Below are positions 53,870-63,285 of a stretch of DNA of 64,000 nt, piece after piece. The notes beneath the pieces were generated by a model. That model searched no databases and had not been told where the DNA came from. It saw nothing but the letters and a program-made list of their open reading frames with translations. How positions within the stretch are numbered: position 1 is the first letter of the stretch; each line of letters begins with the position of its first letter. This DNA comes from Providencia manganoxydans. GTDB lineage: Bacteria; Pseudomonadota; Gammaproteobacteria; Enterobacterales; Enterobacteriaceae. The stretch covers positions 1,240,001 through 1,304,000 of the forward strand of contig NZ_CP067099.1 in NCBI RefSeq assembly GCF_016618195.1. The letters are read 5' to 3'. The position numbers were made by a program, and so were the translations under genes.

Positions 53870-54199
53870 ATGTTTGGTAAAGGTGGTTTGGGGAACCTGA
53901 TGAAGCAGGCCCAACAGATGCAAGATAAAATGCAGAAAGTTCAGGAAGAAATTGCCAACCTAGAAGCTACAGGCGAATCTGGAGCTGGTCTGGTTAAAGT
54001 GACAATTAATGGATCACATAACTGCCGTCGCGTTGAAATTGACCCAAGTCTGCTTGAAGATGACAAAGACATGTTGGAAGATTTGATTGCCGCTGCATTC
54101 AATGATGCAGCTCGTCGTATAGAAGAAACGCAAAAAGAGAAAATGGCGAGTGTTTCAAGTGGTATGCAATTGCCACCTGGCTTTAAGATGCCATTCTAA
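53870..54199 (+). CDS. ybaB: YbaB/EbfC-family nucleoid-associated protein
   Basis: The 109-residue protein begins [21 protein letters not shown] and ends LPPGFKMPF, matching E. coli YbaB (109 residues), a dimeric DNA-binding nucleoid protein of unsettled role. It lies between dnaX and recR, and its stop TAA shares its last base with the recR ATG (TAATG), implying translational coupling. Confidence 0.96.
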   Translation: MFGKGGLGNLMKQAQQMQDKMQKVQEEIANLEATGESGAGLVKVTINGSHNCRRVEIDPSLLEDDKDMLEDLIAAAFNDAARRIEETQKEKMASVSSGMQLPPGFKMPF

Positions 54200-54798
54200 T
54201 GCAAACCAGTCCGCTTCTTGAGTCGTTAATGGAAGCTTTGCGCTGTCTCCCCGGAGTGGGGCCAAAGTCAGCGCAGCGAATGGCTTTTCATCTACTCCAG
54301 CGTGATCGTAGTGGCGGCATGCGCTTAGCGCAGTCGCTCACTCGCGCGATGTCAGAAATAGGCCATTGTCGTGATTGTCGCACTTTTACTGAACAAGAAG
54401 TGTGCAATATCTGCGAGAATCCACGGCGTCAGCAAAATGGATTGATTTGTGTGGTTGAAAGCCCCGCAGATATCTATGCTGTTGAACAAACTGGGCAGTT
54501 CTCCGGGCGTTACTTTGTATTGATGGGGCACTTATCGCCTCTCGATGGTATTGGGCCTATGGATATTGGTCTTGATAGGCTAGAAGAGCGCTTATCTTCT
54601 GAAACCATTACAGAAGTGATACTCGCAACTAACCCGACTGTTGAAGGCGAAGCAACAGCAAACTATATTGGGCAAATGTGTGCGCAATATGGGGTGACAG
54701 CCAGCCGTATTGCTCATGGCGTTCCTGTTGGTGGTGAACTCGAAATGGTTGATGGTACAACACTTTCTCACTCCTTAGCGGGAAGACAGAGAATATAG
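54199..54798 (+). CDS. recR: recombination mediator protein RecR
   Basis: RecR works with RecFO to load RecA on gapped DNA. The 199-residue protein has a helix-hairpin-helix ([17 protein letters not shown]), a zinc finger with CRDC and CNIC around residue 57-72, and a Toprim domain ([28 protein letters not shown]). The start overlaps the ybaB stop. A long stem-loop follows. Confidence 0.96.
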   Translation: MQTSPLLESLMEALRCLPGVGPKSAQRMAFHLLQRDRSGGMRLAQSLTRAMSEIGHCRDCRTFTEQEVCNICENPRRQQNGLICVVESPADIYAVEQTGQFSGRYFVLMGHLSPLDGIGPMDIGLDRLEERLSSETITEVILATNPTVEGEATANYIGQMCAQYGVTASRIAHGVPVGGELEMVDGTTLSHSLAGRQRI

Positions 54799-54799
54799 T

Positions 54800-54844
54800 T
54801 ATTTTTCAAGCTACAGGTCTACTTGGTAGCTTGAAAAATATTTA
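54800..54844 (+). terminator. long stem-loop after recR
   Basis: TATTTTTCAAGCTAC and GTAGCTTGAAAAATA are a perfect 15-bp inverted repeat with an 11-base loop, starting two bases after the recR stop and followed by TTTAATAAAA. As a terminator it is unusually long and AT-rich at its base. Confidence 0.75.
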
Positions 54845-54903
54845 ATAAAATGAATTAATCACATCCAAATTCCCCTAGCTTTACCGCTTTTTTACCTTAC
54901 TGA

Positions 54904-54929
54904 GTTGAATTCTTATTTTTTGCCCCCAG
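54904..54929 (+). promoter_or_regulatory. sigma-32 heat-shock promoter of htpG
   Basis: gTTGAA (54904-54909) is separated by 14 bases from CCCCAG (54924-54929). This fits the sigma-32 consensus CTTGAA, 13-14 bases, CCCCAT, and leaves a leader of about 50 bases before the htpG ATG at 54988. htpG is a sigma-32 gene in E. coli. Confidence 0.72.
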
Positions 54930-54987
54930 TTAAACTTCATCGATTAGTCAAAACTATCCTATTAGATTGATGATATAGAGGCCATTA

Positions 54988-56862
54988 ATGAGTATGAAAG
55001 GACAAGAAACTCGTGGGTTCCAATCCGAAGTAAAACAACTTCTCCAGTTGATGATCCACTCTCTTTACTCAAACAAAGAAATCTTTTTGCGTGAACTTAT
55101 TTCAAACGCATCTGATGCCGCAGATAAATTACGTTTTAGAGCTCTGTCTAAACCAGAACTGTATGAAAACGATGGTGAACTGCGTGTTCGCATCAGCGCA
55201 GATAAAGAGAATGGAACACTGACGATTAGCGATAACGGTATCGGTATGAGCCGTGATGAAGTTATTGATAACTTAGGAACTATCGCTAAATCAGGTACAA
55301 AAGCCTTTTTAGAATCTTTGGGCACTGACCAAGCAAAAGATAGCCAAATGATTGGCCAATTTGGTGTTGGTTTTTACTCTGCATTTATTGTTGCCGATAA
55401 AGTCACTGTTCGCAGCCGTGCTGCTGGTGCAGCAGCAGATCAAGGTGTGTTTTGGGAGTCGGCAGGTGAGGGTGAATATACTATCGCTGATATCGAAAAA
55501 GCTGAACGTGGTACTGAAATCACCTTACATTTACGTGCCGATGAAAGCGAATTTTTAGATAACTGGCGTTTACGCTCAGTGATCAGCAAATATTCTGACC
55601 ATATTGCGTTGCCTGTTGAAATTGAAGTTAAGAACGAAGAAGACGGCACAATCACTTGGGAAAAAATCAACCAAGCAAAAGCATTATGGACGCGCAATAA
55701 ATCTGAGATTTCAGATGAAGAGTACACTGAATTCTATAAACATATTTCCCATGATTATGCAGATCCACTAACGTGGTCACATAACCGTGTTGAAGGTAAG
55801 CAAGAGTATACGAGCTTGCTGTATATCCCTTCACAGGCACCATTTGATATGTGGAATCGTGAACAGCGCCATGGATTAAAATTATATGTTCAGCGTGTAT
55901 TTATTATGGATGATGCTGAACAATTCATGCCTAACTATCTACGTTTCGTGCGTGGTGTCTTGGACTCTAACGATTTACCACTCAACGTCTCTCGCGAAAT
56001 TTTGCAAGATAGTGCATTAACGCGTAGCTTACGTAGCGCACTGACTAAACGTGTGCTACAGATGTTGGAAAAATTAGCTAAGAACGACGCAGAAAAGTAT
56101 CAAACTTTCTGGCAGCAATTTGGGCTAGTGATGAAAGAAGGCCCTGCGGAAGATAGTAGCAACGGTGAAGCGATTGCTAAGCTATTACGTTTTGCCTCCA
56201 CTTATAATGAGAGTAGTGAGCAGAGCGTCTCTTTAGAGCAATACATCAGCCGTATGGTCGATGGTCAGGATAAAATCTATTACATTACTGCTGATAGCTA
56301 TGCAGCAGCGAAGAGCAGCCCTCACTTAGAGCTATTCCGTAAAAAAGGTATCGAGGTATTACTGCTTTCCGATCGTATTGATGAGTGGATGATGAACTAC
56401 TTGTCTGAGTTTGATGGCAAACAGTTCCAATCGGTGAGTAAAGCGGATGAGTCGCTAGACAAACTAGCAGATGAAAATAAAGCTGAGCAAGAAGAAGCAG
56501 AAAAGCAGTTAGAGCCATTTGTTGAGCGTGTTAAAACCTTGCTAGGTGAACGGGTTAAAGAAGTTAAACTCACACATCGTTTAACGGATACACCTGCGAT
56601 TGTAACCACAAATGCAGATGAAATGAGTACCCAGATGGCTAAATTGTTTGCTGCTGCGGGTCAGGCTGCCCCAGAAGTTAAATATAACTTCGAATTGAAT
56701 CCAGCACATCCATTGGTCAAGAAAGCATCTGAAGTCACTGATGAGGCTTTGTTTGCTGATTGGATTGATGTGCTATTGGATCAAGCGTTGCTCGCTGAGC
56801 GTGGAACATTAGAAGATCCAAATTTATTTATTCGTAAAATCAATGAATTATTATTAAAATAA
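54988..56862 (+). CDS. htpG: molecular chaperone HtpG (Hsp90)
   Basis: HtpG is the bacterial Hsp90 ATPase. The 624-residue protein has the GHKL ATP site ([38 protein letters not shown]), the middle-domain [11 protein letters not shown] with the catalytic Arg, and a C-terminal dimerisation domain. The first ATG (54988) and a second one two codons later are both possible; E. coli HtpG begins [10 protein letters not shown], which fits the second (54994). It is followed by a terminator and adk. Confidence 0.97.
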   Translation: MSMKGQETRGFQSEVKQLLQLMIHSLYSNKEIFLRELISNASDAADKLRFRALSKPELYENDGELRVRISADKENGTLTISDNGIGMSRDEVIDNLGTIAKSGTKAFLESLGTDQAKDSQMIGQFGVGFYSAFIVADKVTVRSRAAGAAADQGVFWESAGEGEYTIADIEKAERGTEITLHLRADESEFLDNWRLRSVISKYSDHIALPVEIEVKNEEDGTITWEKINQAKALWTRNKSEISDEEYTEFYKHISHDYADPLTWSHNRVEGKQEYTSLLYIPSQAPFDMWNREQRHGLKLYVQRVFIMDDAEQFMPNYLRFVRGVLDSNDLPLNVSREILQDSALTRSLRSALTKRVLQMLEKLAKNDAEKYQTFWQQFGLVMKEGPAEDSSNGEAIAKLLRFASTYNESSEQSVSLEQYISRMVDGQDKIYYITADSYAAAKSSPHLELFRKKGIEVLLLSDRIDEWMMNYLSEFDGKQFQSVSKADESLDKLADENKAEQEEAEKQLEPFVERVKTLLGERVKEVKLTHRLTDTPAIVTTNADEMSTQMAKLFAAAGQAAPEVKYNFELNPAHPLVKKASEVTDEALFADWIDVLLDQALLAERGTLEDPNLFIRKINELLLK

Positions 56863-56889
56863 CGCAGCGATGAAGTTTCGTTTTTGAGC

Positions 56890-56929
56890 AAAAACCACGT
56901 TTTAGCTTGTGCTTTAGCGTGGTTTTTTT
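56890..56929 (+). terminator. rho-independent terminator after htpG
   Basis: AAACCACG and CGTGGTTT pair perfectly, with an inner AGC/GCT pair in the 18-base loop, followed by a T run. It lies 28 bases after the htpG stop. Confidence 0.9.
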
Positions 56930-57039
56930 CTTTTGCGAAAGAAGTTAAATGCGAAAACGTTTACGTGTGTTCTTGAGTAAAGCGCCATGCTAATGGTATG
57001 GTATCTTGTTTTCTTTTCAAATTATAAAAAACTAAATAG

Positions 57040-57699
<660 letters not shown>

Positions 57700-57718
57700 T
57701 TAGTCACCATAGTTACCA

Positions 57719-57751
57719 GCAAAGGCAGCGATAACCGCTGCCTTTGCTTTT
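57719..57751 (+). terminator. rho-independent terminator after adk
   Basis: GCAAAGGCAGCG and CGCTGCCTTTGC form a perfect 12-bp stem around ATAAC, followed by TTTT. It lies 19 bases after the adk stop. Confidence 0.93.
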
Positions 57752-57787
57752 AGGCAATAAAAAGATTGTATTATGTGTTATAAAGTT

Positions 57788-57806
57788 GGGAATAATTATC
57801 ATTAAG
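57788..57806 (+). promoter_or_regulatory. Fur-box-like sequence over the hemH ribosome-binding site
   Basis: The 19 bases GGGAATAATTATCATTAAG match the 19-bp Fur consensus at 13 positions by my alignment, and overlap the AAGGAG of hemH. Iron-dependent control of ferrochelatase would make sense, but the site is inferred by eye only. Confidence 0.35.
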
Positions 57807-57817
57807 GAGTAATCATC

Positions 57818-58783
57818 GTGTCTGAATGTAAATATGGCATTTTATTGGTTAACTTAGGAACCCCTGATTCCCCAACAACCCCAGCAGTTAAGCGTTACCT
57901 CGCAGAATTTTTAAGTGATGAGCGTGTTATTGATGTTCCTCGGCTTATTTGGAAGCCTATCTTACACGGTGCTATTTTACCTTTTCGCTCACCAAAAGTG
58001 GCTAAGCTCTATCAATCTATTTGGACAGAGGAAGGTTCGCCATTACTAGCCTATACTTTACGTCAAAAGGAAAAACTTGCTCCGCACTTCCCTAATATCC
58101 CAATGGAAGTCGGAATGAGTTATGGTTCACCTTCCTTAAAAAGTGCGATTGATGCACTGATGAGCCAAGGGGTGACAGAGTTAGTAGTGTTGCCACTTTA
58201 TCCACAATATTCCTGTACAACGACAGCAGCGGTTTATGATGGCATTTCTGCTATCTTTAAAAAGATGCGTACAATACCGTCATTACATTTTATTCGTCAT
58301 TACGCAACACACCCCGATTATATTCAGGGATTAGTGAACTCTATTGAGAAAAGTTTTGCACAACATGGTGAGCCCGATAGATTAGTCATATCGTTTCACG
58401 GGATCCCAAAAAGATATATTGAAACTGGCGATATATATGAACAAGATTGTCAAAAAACGACCGATTTAATTAAACAAAGATTAAACTATCCACAAGATCG
58501 TATATTGATGACTTATCAATCTCGTTTTGGCCGAGAGCCTTGGTTAACACCATATACTGATGAAACAATGAACGAATTACCTCATAAAGGAGTAACGTCA
58601 GTTCAGGTAATATGTCCGGGTTTTTCTGCGGATTGCTTAGAAACACTGGAAGAAATTAGTGAGCAAAATCAACACTTTTTCAAAAGTAACGGCGGAAAGT
58701 CATTTCACTATATACCGGCTTTAAATGATAGTGATGACAATATTAACTTATTTAAATCACTTATTAGTAGTAAAATTAGATAG
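57818..58783 (+). CDS. hemH: ferrochelatase
   Basis: HemH inserts Fe2+ into protoporphyrin IX, the last step of haem synthesis, at the inner membrane. The 321-residue protein shows [13 protein letters not shown] at the start, [13 protein letters not shown], the catalytic-site [30 protein letters not shown] and [16 protein letters not shown]. coli HemH is 320 residues. It shares the pathway with hemL at 8645. The next gene, wzz, is unrelated. Confidence 0.96.
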   Translation: MSECKYGILLVNLGTPDSPTTPAVKRYLAEFLSDERVIDVPRLIWKPILHGAILPFRSPKVAKLYQSIWTEEGSPLLAYTLRQKEKLAPHFPNIPMEVGMSYGSPSLKSAIDALMSQGVTELVVLPLYPQYSCTTTAAVYDGISAIFKKMRTIPSLHFIRHYATHPDYIQGLVNSIEKSFAQHGEPDRLVISFHGIPKRYIETGDIYEQDCQKTTDLIKQRLNYPQDRILMTYQSRFGREPWLTPYTDETMNELPHKGVTSVQVICPGFSADCLETLEEISEQNQHFFKSNGGKSFHYIPALNDSDDNINLFKSLISSKIR

Positions 58784-58906
58784 CTTTAACTTTTAAATTG
58801 AGATAAAAACGGGTGTTAATCGATATATCATAAATTGGAAAAATCATTATACTAGCCGATATAAAAATTAGTAGTATTCTTAATTTGGTATTTAATTGGA
58901 AATTAT

Positions 58907-60034
58907 ATGAGCACTGATAAAGAATCGCAGGATGGTAAAACAGCCGCAAAAATACAGGTCCCACAATTTAATATGCAGCAAAGCGATGAAATTGATTTAA
59001 TGGCCCTGTTTGCTGTTTTAGTGAGAAATAAACTTCTTATTATCGCTATCACTGTTGTTATCACACTTATCAGTGCATTAGTGGTCACTCAGTTACCACA
59101 AAAATGGAGTAGTACGGCGGTTATTATTCCGCCATCATCTGAAGAAATCAAAGATATCAATACATTGGGTGCCCAATTAACAGTGTTAGATGTCAAAATT
59201 GATTTATCAGCGTCACGAATATTTAGTGCTTTTGTTGATCAATATCGTTCTAAGGTTAACCAAGAAGCTTATGTTCGTAGTACTGAATACTATAAAAAGC
59301 TAGCTGAACAAGTTGATCCTGCTGATAAAGAAAATGGTGACCAACGTTTGGTTAATACCATTATCGCGAATAGCATCCAAATCCAAGATCAGTCAAAAGA
59401 GAAAAATAGTACGTCAACCGACATCGTACTGACGTTTACTGCACCGCAGCCTTCTGAGGCTCAGGACTTGTTAGCGGGCTATGTCCGCTATACTGCAACA
59501 AAGGTCAGGGAACAGTTTAAACTCGATATTCAAAATGCAATTGCGCGTCAGTTAGTATTTGCCAATGAAACTTTCAAACAGGAAGTGACTAAAATTCGTA
59601 CTGAATATGATGTCAAAGTTGAAAGGTTGAAACGCGCTATTGATATCGCTAAAGCGGCGGGTGTACGTAAGCCTATTGTGACGGATTCTGCAATTATCAG
59701 TGATGATCCTGATTATCCTATCGCATTAGGGACTGAGGCACTGGAGAAAAAACTGGCGATTGAGCTACAAAACCGTGATATTGCATTGTTGAGCGAAGAC
59801 TTACAAATTCGCCAACACTATATCAAAAACCTCTCTGAATTGGATATTGATACTATCGAATTTATGCCAATTAAATTTATTTTAGCGCCTGATTTACCGA
59901 CGAAAAAGGATTCACCAAAATCTGCATTGATTGTTGCTCTGAGTGCTATCTTAGCTATGATCTTAAGCTGCTCATATGTGTTAACTCGCGAGCTATATCG
60001 TGATTTTAAAAAAAATAACACGCTGACTAAATAG
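58907..60034 (+). CDS. wzz: O-antigen chain-length determinant (Wzz-type polysaccharide co-polymerase)
   Basis: The 375-residue protein has the PCP1/Wzz layout: a cytoplasmic N-terminus, a first membrane segment at about residues 41-62, a large coiled-coil periplasmic domain, and a second membrane segment at about 341-362 preceded by proline-rich sequence (LAPDLPTKKDSPK). Wzz/FepE proteins set O-antigen length by acting on the Wzy polymerase. The gene stands alone between hemH and gsk; in Yersinia that interval holds the whole O-antigen cluster with wzz at its gsk end. FepE is an alternative name within the same family. Confidence 0.85.
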   Translation: MSTDKESQDGKTAAKIQVPQFNMQQSDEIDLMALFAVLVRNKLLIIAITVVITLISALVVTQLPQKWSSTAVIIPPSSEEIKDINTLGAQLTVLDVKIDLSASRIFSAFVDQYRSKVNQEAYVRSTEYYKKLAEQVDPADKENGDQRLVNTIIANSIQIQDQSKEKNSTSTDIVLTFTAPQPSEAQDLLAGYVRYTATKVREQFKLDIQNAIARQLVFANETFKQEVTKIRTEYDVKVERLKRAIDIAKAAGVRKPIVTDSAIISDDPDYPIALGTEALEKKLAIELQNRDIALLSEDLQIRQHYIKNLSELDIDTIEFMPIKFILAPDLPTKKDSPKSALIVALSAILAMILSCSYVLTRELYRDFKKNNTLTK

Positions 60035-60047
60035 CCAATACATTCGC

Positions 60048-60125
60048 TATACTGGTTATACCTTGAGGTACAGCTAGGCTACACTCACTTATAGCCTAGC
60101 TGCACCTCAAACGATTTAGAGTATA
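60048..60125 (+). repeat. ERIC-like repeat 7 (internally deleted)
   Basis: The left end is TATACTGGTTATACCTTGAG, the right end CTCAAACGATTTAGAGTATA, and between them GTACAGCTAGGCT and AGCCTAGCTGCAC form a near-palindrome. At 78 bp the central part is lost and the element folds almost completely on itself. It lies between wzz and gsk. Confidence 0.78.
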
Positions 60126-60210
60126 CAAAGCGAGTACCTTCATGAGAGGTGCTGGCTTTTATTTATCGTGCTAGAATAGCCCTCAATGTATACTTTCAAA
60201 CTTGTTCACT

Positions 60211-61524
60211 ATGAAATTCCCCGGTCAACGTAAATCAAAGCATTACTTTCCTGTTAGTCTTAAAGATCCGCTGTTACAGCCTATTAAAGAACGTATGGAT
60301 GACAGTGAAAACTGCAAATCTTATATTGTCGGCATTGACCAAACCTTGGTAGATATTGAAGCTAAAGTCGATGATTCGTTTATTGAACGTTATCAGCTCA
60401 GTAAAGGTCATTCGTTAGTTATTGAGGATGATGCAGCAGAAGCGCTGTATGAAGAGTTAACCAGTAATTCATTAATTACGCATGAGTTTGCGGGGGGCAC
60501 TATTGGCAATACACTGCACAACTATTCAGTGCTTGCTGATGACCGTTCAGTCTTGTTGGGTACGATGTGTAACAACATTCAAATAGGAAGCTATTCTTAC
60601 CGATACCTATGCCATACCTCAAGTCGTATGGATCTCAACTACTTGCAAGGGGTTGATGGGCCTATTGGGCGTTGTTTTACTTTGATTACTGAAAACGGTG
60701 AACGAACATTTGCCATTAGTCCGGGGCATATGAATCGCTTACGCCCTGAAAGTATTCCAGAAGAAATTATTGCAGGCGCTTCAGCATTAGTATTAACCGC
60801 TTACTTAGTACGCTGTAAACCCGGTGAGACCATGCCTGAAGCGACCATGCAAGCGATCCATTATGCTAAAAAACACAATGTCCCTGTGGTATTGACGTTA
60901 GGGACTAAATTTGTGATTGCACAAGATCCGCAATTTTGGCGTGATTTTCTTGCAGAGCATGTATCAGTAGTAGCAATGAATGAAGATGAAGCATTAGAAC
61001 TCACTGGTTTTAATGATCCCTTACTTGCCTCTGATATGGCACTAAATTGGGTTGATCTTGTTTTGTGTACCGCAGGGCCATCAGGGCTTTATATGGCCGG
61101 TTACACTGAAGAGGCTTTTAAACGAACAACTCAACACCCGTTGCTACCGGGAGCGATTGCTGAATTTAATTTGTATGAATTTAGTCGAGCTATGCGTAGA
61201 CAGGATTGTGATGTTCCAATGCGCATCTATTCACACATTGAGCCTTACATGGGGGGGCCTGAAAAAATCATGAACACGAATGGCGCAGGTGATGGTGCGT
61301 TATCGGCTTTATTACATGATATTACGGCTAATTCCTATCATCGCATGAATGTACCTAATTCAAGTAAACATAGCCGTCAATACTTAACTTACTCTTCTCT
61401 GGCGCAAGTATGTAAGTATGCTAATCGTGTTAGTTATCAAGTACTTTCTCAACATTCACCGCGTTTAACACGGGGTTTACCAGAAAAAGAAGATAGTTTA
61501 GAAGAATCTTACTGGGAACGATAA
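60211..61524 (+). CDS. gsk: inosine-guanosine kinase
   Basis: Gsk phosphorylates inosine and guanosine in purine salvage. From ATG 60211 the protein has 437 residues and begins MKFPGQRKSKHYFPVSLKDP, as E. coli Gsk (434). It shows IVGIDQTLVDIEAKVDD, FAGGTIGNTLHNYSVLADDRS and the PfkB-type catalytic NTNGAGDGALSALLHD. The TTG at 60202 gives three extra residues and is not chosen. No clear ribosome-binding site precedes the ATG. A terminator follows. Confidence 0.95.
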   Translation: MKFPGQRKSKHYFPVSLKDPLLQPIKERMDDSENCKSYIVGIDQTLVDIEAKVDDSFIERYQLSKGHSLVIEDDAAEALYEELTSNSLITHEFAGGTIGNTLHNYSVLADDRSVLLGTMCNNIQIGSYSYRYLCHTSSRMDLNYLQGVDGPIGRCFTLITENGERTFAISPGHMNRLRPESIPEEIIAGASALVLTAYLVRCKPGETMPEATMQAIHYAKKHNVPVVLTLGTKFVIAQDPQFWRDFLAEHVSVVAMNEDEALELTGFNDPLLASDMALNWVDLVLCTAGPSGLYMAGYTEEAFKRTTQHPLLPGAIAEFNLYEFSRAMRRQDCDVPMRIYSHIEPYMGGPEKIMNTNGAGDGALSALLHDITANSYHRMNVPNSSKHSRQYLTYSSLAQVCKYANRVSYQVLSQHSPRLTRGLPEKEDSLEESYWER

Positions 61525-61548
61525 TTTTTACGAAGTATTTGTATAAAC

Positions 61549-61584
61549 AATACCTCATGGTGTAAAGCCTTGGGGTATTTTTTT
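61549..61584 (+). terminator. rho-independent terminator after gsk
   Basis: AATACC and GGTATT pair, extended by CTC/GGG-type pairs, around a loop of about 18 bases and followed by a T run. It is 24 bases after the gsk stop. Confidence 0.75.
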
Positions 61585-61591
61585 GTGGGGA

Positions 61592-61661
61592 GAAAAAGAA
61601 AAAACCCCCACACAGTGGGGGAAGGAGGACACAAAAAATATCATCAATAATGGTTTAGGCG
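61592..61661 (-). ncRNA. candidate small RNA with intrinsic terminator and CCUCCUU stretch
   Basis: On the minus strand CCCCCAC and GTGGGGG form a perfect 7-bp stem around TGT (61605-61621), directly followed by TTTTTTCTTTTTC, a near-ideal terminator. A good -10 box TATACT lies about 50 bases upstream (61668-61673), with a poor -35. Between them the RNA would carry GUCCUCCUUC, complementary to Shine-Dalgarno sequences, typical of Hfq-dependent sRNAs. No coding frame fits. It matches no sRNA I recognise. The rest of the 485-bp gsk-to-permease gap holds no gene that I can see. Confidence 0.4.
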
Positions 61662-61929
61662 AGATTAAGTATAGCTACTCATATGTTCTAAAAAATGAAG
61701 AAAATATGAATAAATTTATTATTGATGTTTCTTATTTAGATTTATTTCAGGATTAAATATCATCGCTGATAGTATCACGAGAGAAAGCAAATATTATCTA
61801 ATTGATCTTTATTTAAAAAGAGTCAACTGTGTTTTTAGGCGACTAGCAGATAGGGTATTTTTGACAGAATTGACTAATAATTTGAAACAAATAAGAAAAA
61901 TAAATCTATTGGCGCTCAATTGTGAATAC

Positions 61930-61961
61930 GGAGTGGGATAGGTCATGCTTTATCCCACTCC
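61930..61961. terminator. hairpin after the EutH-type permease gene
   Basis: GGAGTGGGATA and TATCCCACTCC pair perfectly over 11 bp around a 10-base loop, about 50 bases after the permease stop on the minus strand. No T run follows on that strand, so it is a terminator or 3'-end stabiliser of uncertain strength. Confidence 0.55.
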
Positions 61962-62009
61962 ATCAATAATTTTAATGTTGTGTTACCAACGTACTATTTA
62001 TTAAAAAGA

Positions 62010-63260
62010 TTACGCTTGTTTCGCAACGGCTATTGGCTGTTCCTGATGAGCATTCTCCAGTGCTTTTTCATCTTCGGCCTCATAACGCATCGCTTGTGGT
62101 ACTGAAATTTTGATAGCGATGAAGACGGCTAGGAAACCGCCAACCAGTTTGCCCAGTAAAATTGGGATCACAAGATTTGGCTGGAAGTTTGCTGTGAATG
62201 CTAAGTGGTCACCAATGGTTGCTTGAGCACAAACACCAAATGCCACACACAGTACTTTATCTCTTGCACGCATATCTTTAAATAAATGATAGGTTGCGAT
62301 GATATTTGCCATTACCATGATAAAACCTAACGACCCGCTTTCGGTTAACTTTAAACGACGACTAAGCGAACGAACTAAAGGTTTGCAGTAGCGCTGGAAC
62401 AAGTAGCAAATAGGGAAAGTCCCTGCCAACATGATGCCAATATAGCCAGCGATCTCGATGGCTCGGAATAACTCATTTTGATCGGCAAATAGCGGATCGA
62501 AACCCCACACCCCAAACACTTTTGTGAATACGCCTGTAAAGTGTTCTACAATCGAGAATGCCAGTACTAGCTTGACGAAAGCATCCATGATCTTACCAAA
62601 AATCAAAAAGCCGGTAACCATCATCATAGGGCGATACTTCAAGCCAGCGGCAAGCAAGAAGCAGAACACAAACAGCGGCATTAAGTACTGTAGCATGGTC
62701 AGGAAATCAAGAGTCAAATGGTGTGCTGCTGGTGAATTAGTCGAGATAATATCTCTAACAGGGATATTATTGAAGGTGATCAATAATAACGATGCCAATA
62801 CACCGAAAGGTATTGAAATCAGCCCTGCCATTGCGCCTAGTGCAAGGTATTTGTGATCTTTGCGGTTTAGCATAGTTAAACCAACAGGGATCAAATAGAC
62901 AATAGTTGCTCCAGAGGTATAACCGATTAGCATCGCCGTGATCCACATATCGCGGTTAGTGGTCAATGCATCTGCTAGCTGGTATCCCCCCATGTCAACC
63001 GCAATAATGGATAATGCGGCAATGGAAACATCGGAGCCAACGGATGAGAATACTGGCCCAAGTATATAAGAGATAAGTTGAGAAAGCAGAGGTACAGCTG
63101 CCATTATCCCCGCTTGCGCTAAAAATACTGGGCCAATGGAGAAAATACCATTAACAAACTCTTTCCCTAAATCACTGGTAGGTCTAACAATTGAGGCGAC
63201 GGCGCCGACAACAGCGCCCACCATAATCAAATAAATAATGTAATTACCGAATTCAGCCAT
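62010..63260 (-). CDS. EutH-type permease
   Basis: The 416-residue membrane protein resembles EutH, the ethanolamine permease of eut operons: about eleven hydrophobic segments and the family blocks DMGGYQLADAL, YTSGATIVYLIPVGLTML, KDHKYLALGAMAGLISIPFGV and FGVCAQATIGDHLAFTANF. Start has AGGAAA eight bases upstream. It lies 25 bp downstream of an FGGY-type kinase gene in the same direction, and no eutBC or carboxysome genes are in view. The substrate is thus an amino alcohol or polyol by inference; ethanolamine is likely from family, but the kinase partner hints at another compound. Confidence 0.78.
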   Translation of the reverse strand: MAEFGNYIIYLIMVGAVVGAVASIVRPTSDLGKEFVNGIFSIGPVFLAQAGIMAAVPLLSQLISYILGPVFSSVGSDVSIAALSIIAVDMGGYQLADALTTNRDMWITAMLIGYTSGATIVYLIPVGLTMLNRKDHKYLALGAMAGLISIPFGVLASLLLITFNNIPVRDIISTNSPAAHHLTLDFLTMLQYLMPLFVFCFLLAAGLKYRPMMMVTGFLIFGKIMDAFVKLVLAFSIVEHFTGVFTKVFGVWGFDPLFADQNELFRAIEIAGYIGIMLAGTFPICYLFQRYCKPLVRSLSRRLKLTESGSLGFIMVMANIIATYHLFKDMRARDKVLCVAFGVCAQATIGDHLAFTANFQPNLVIPILLGKLVGGFLAVFIAIKISVPQAMRYEAEDEKALENAHQEQPIAVAKQA

Positions 63261-63285
63261 AGTAGGGTTTCCTTTTATTATTTTA

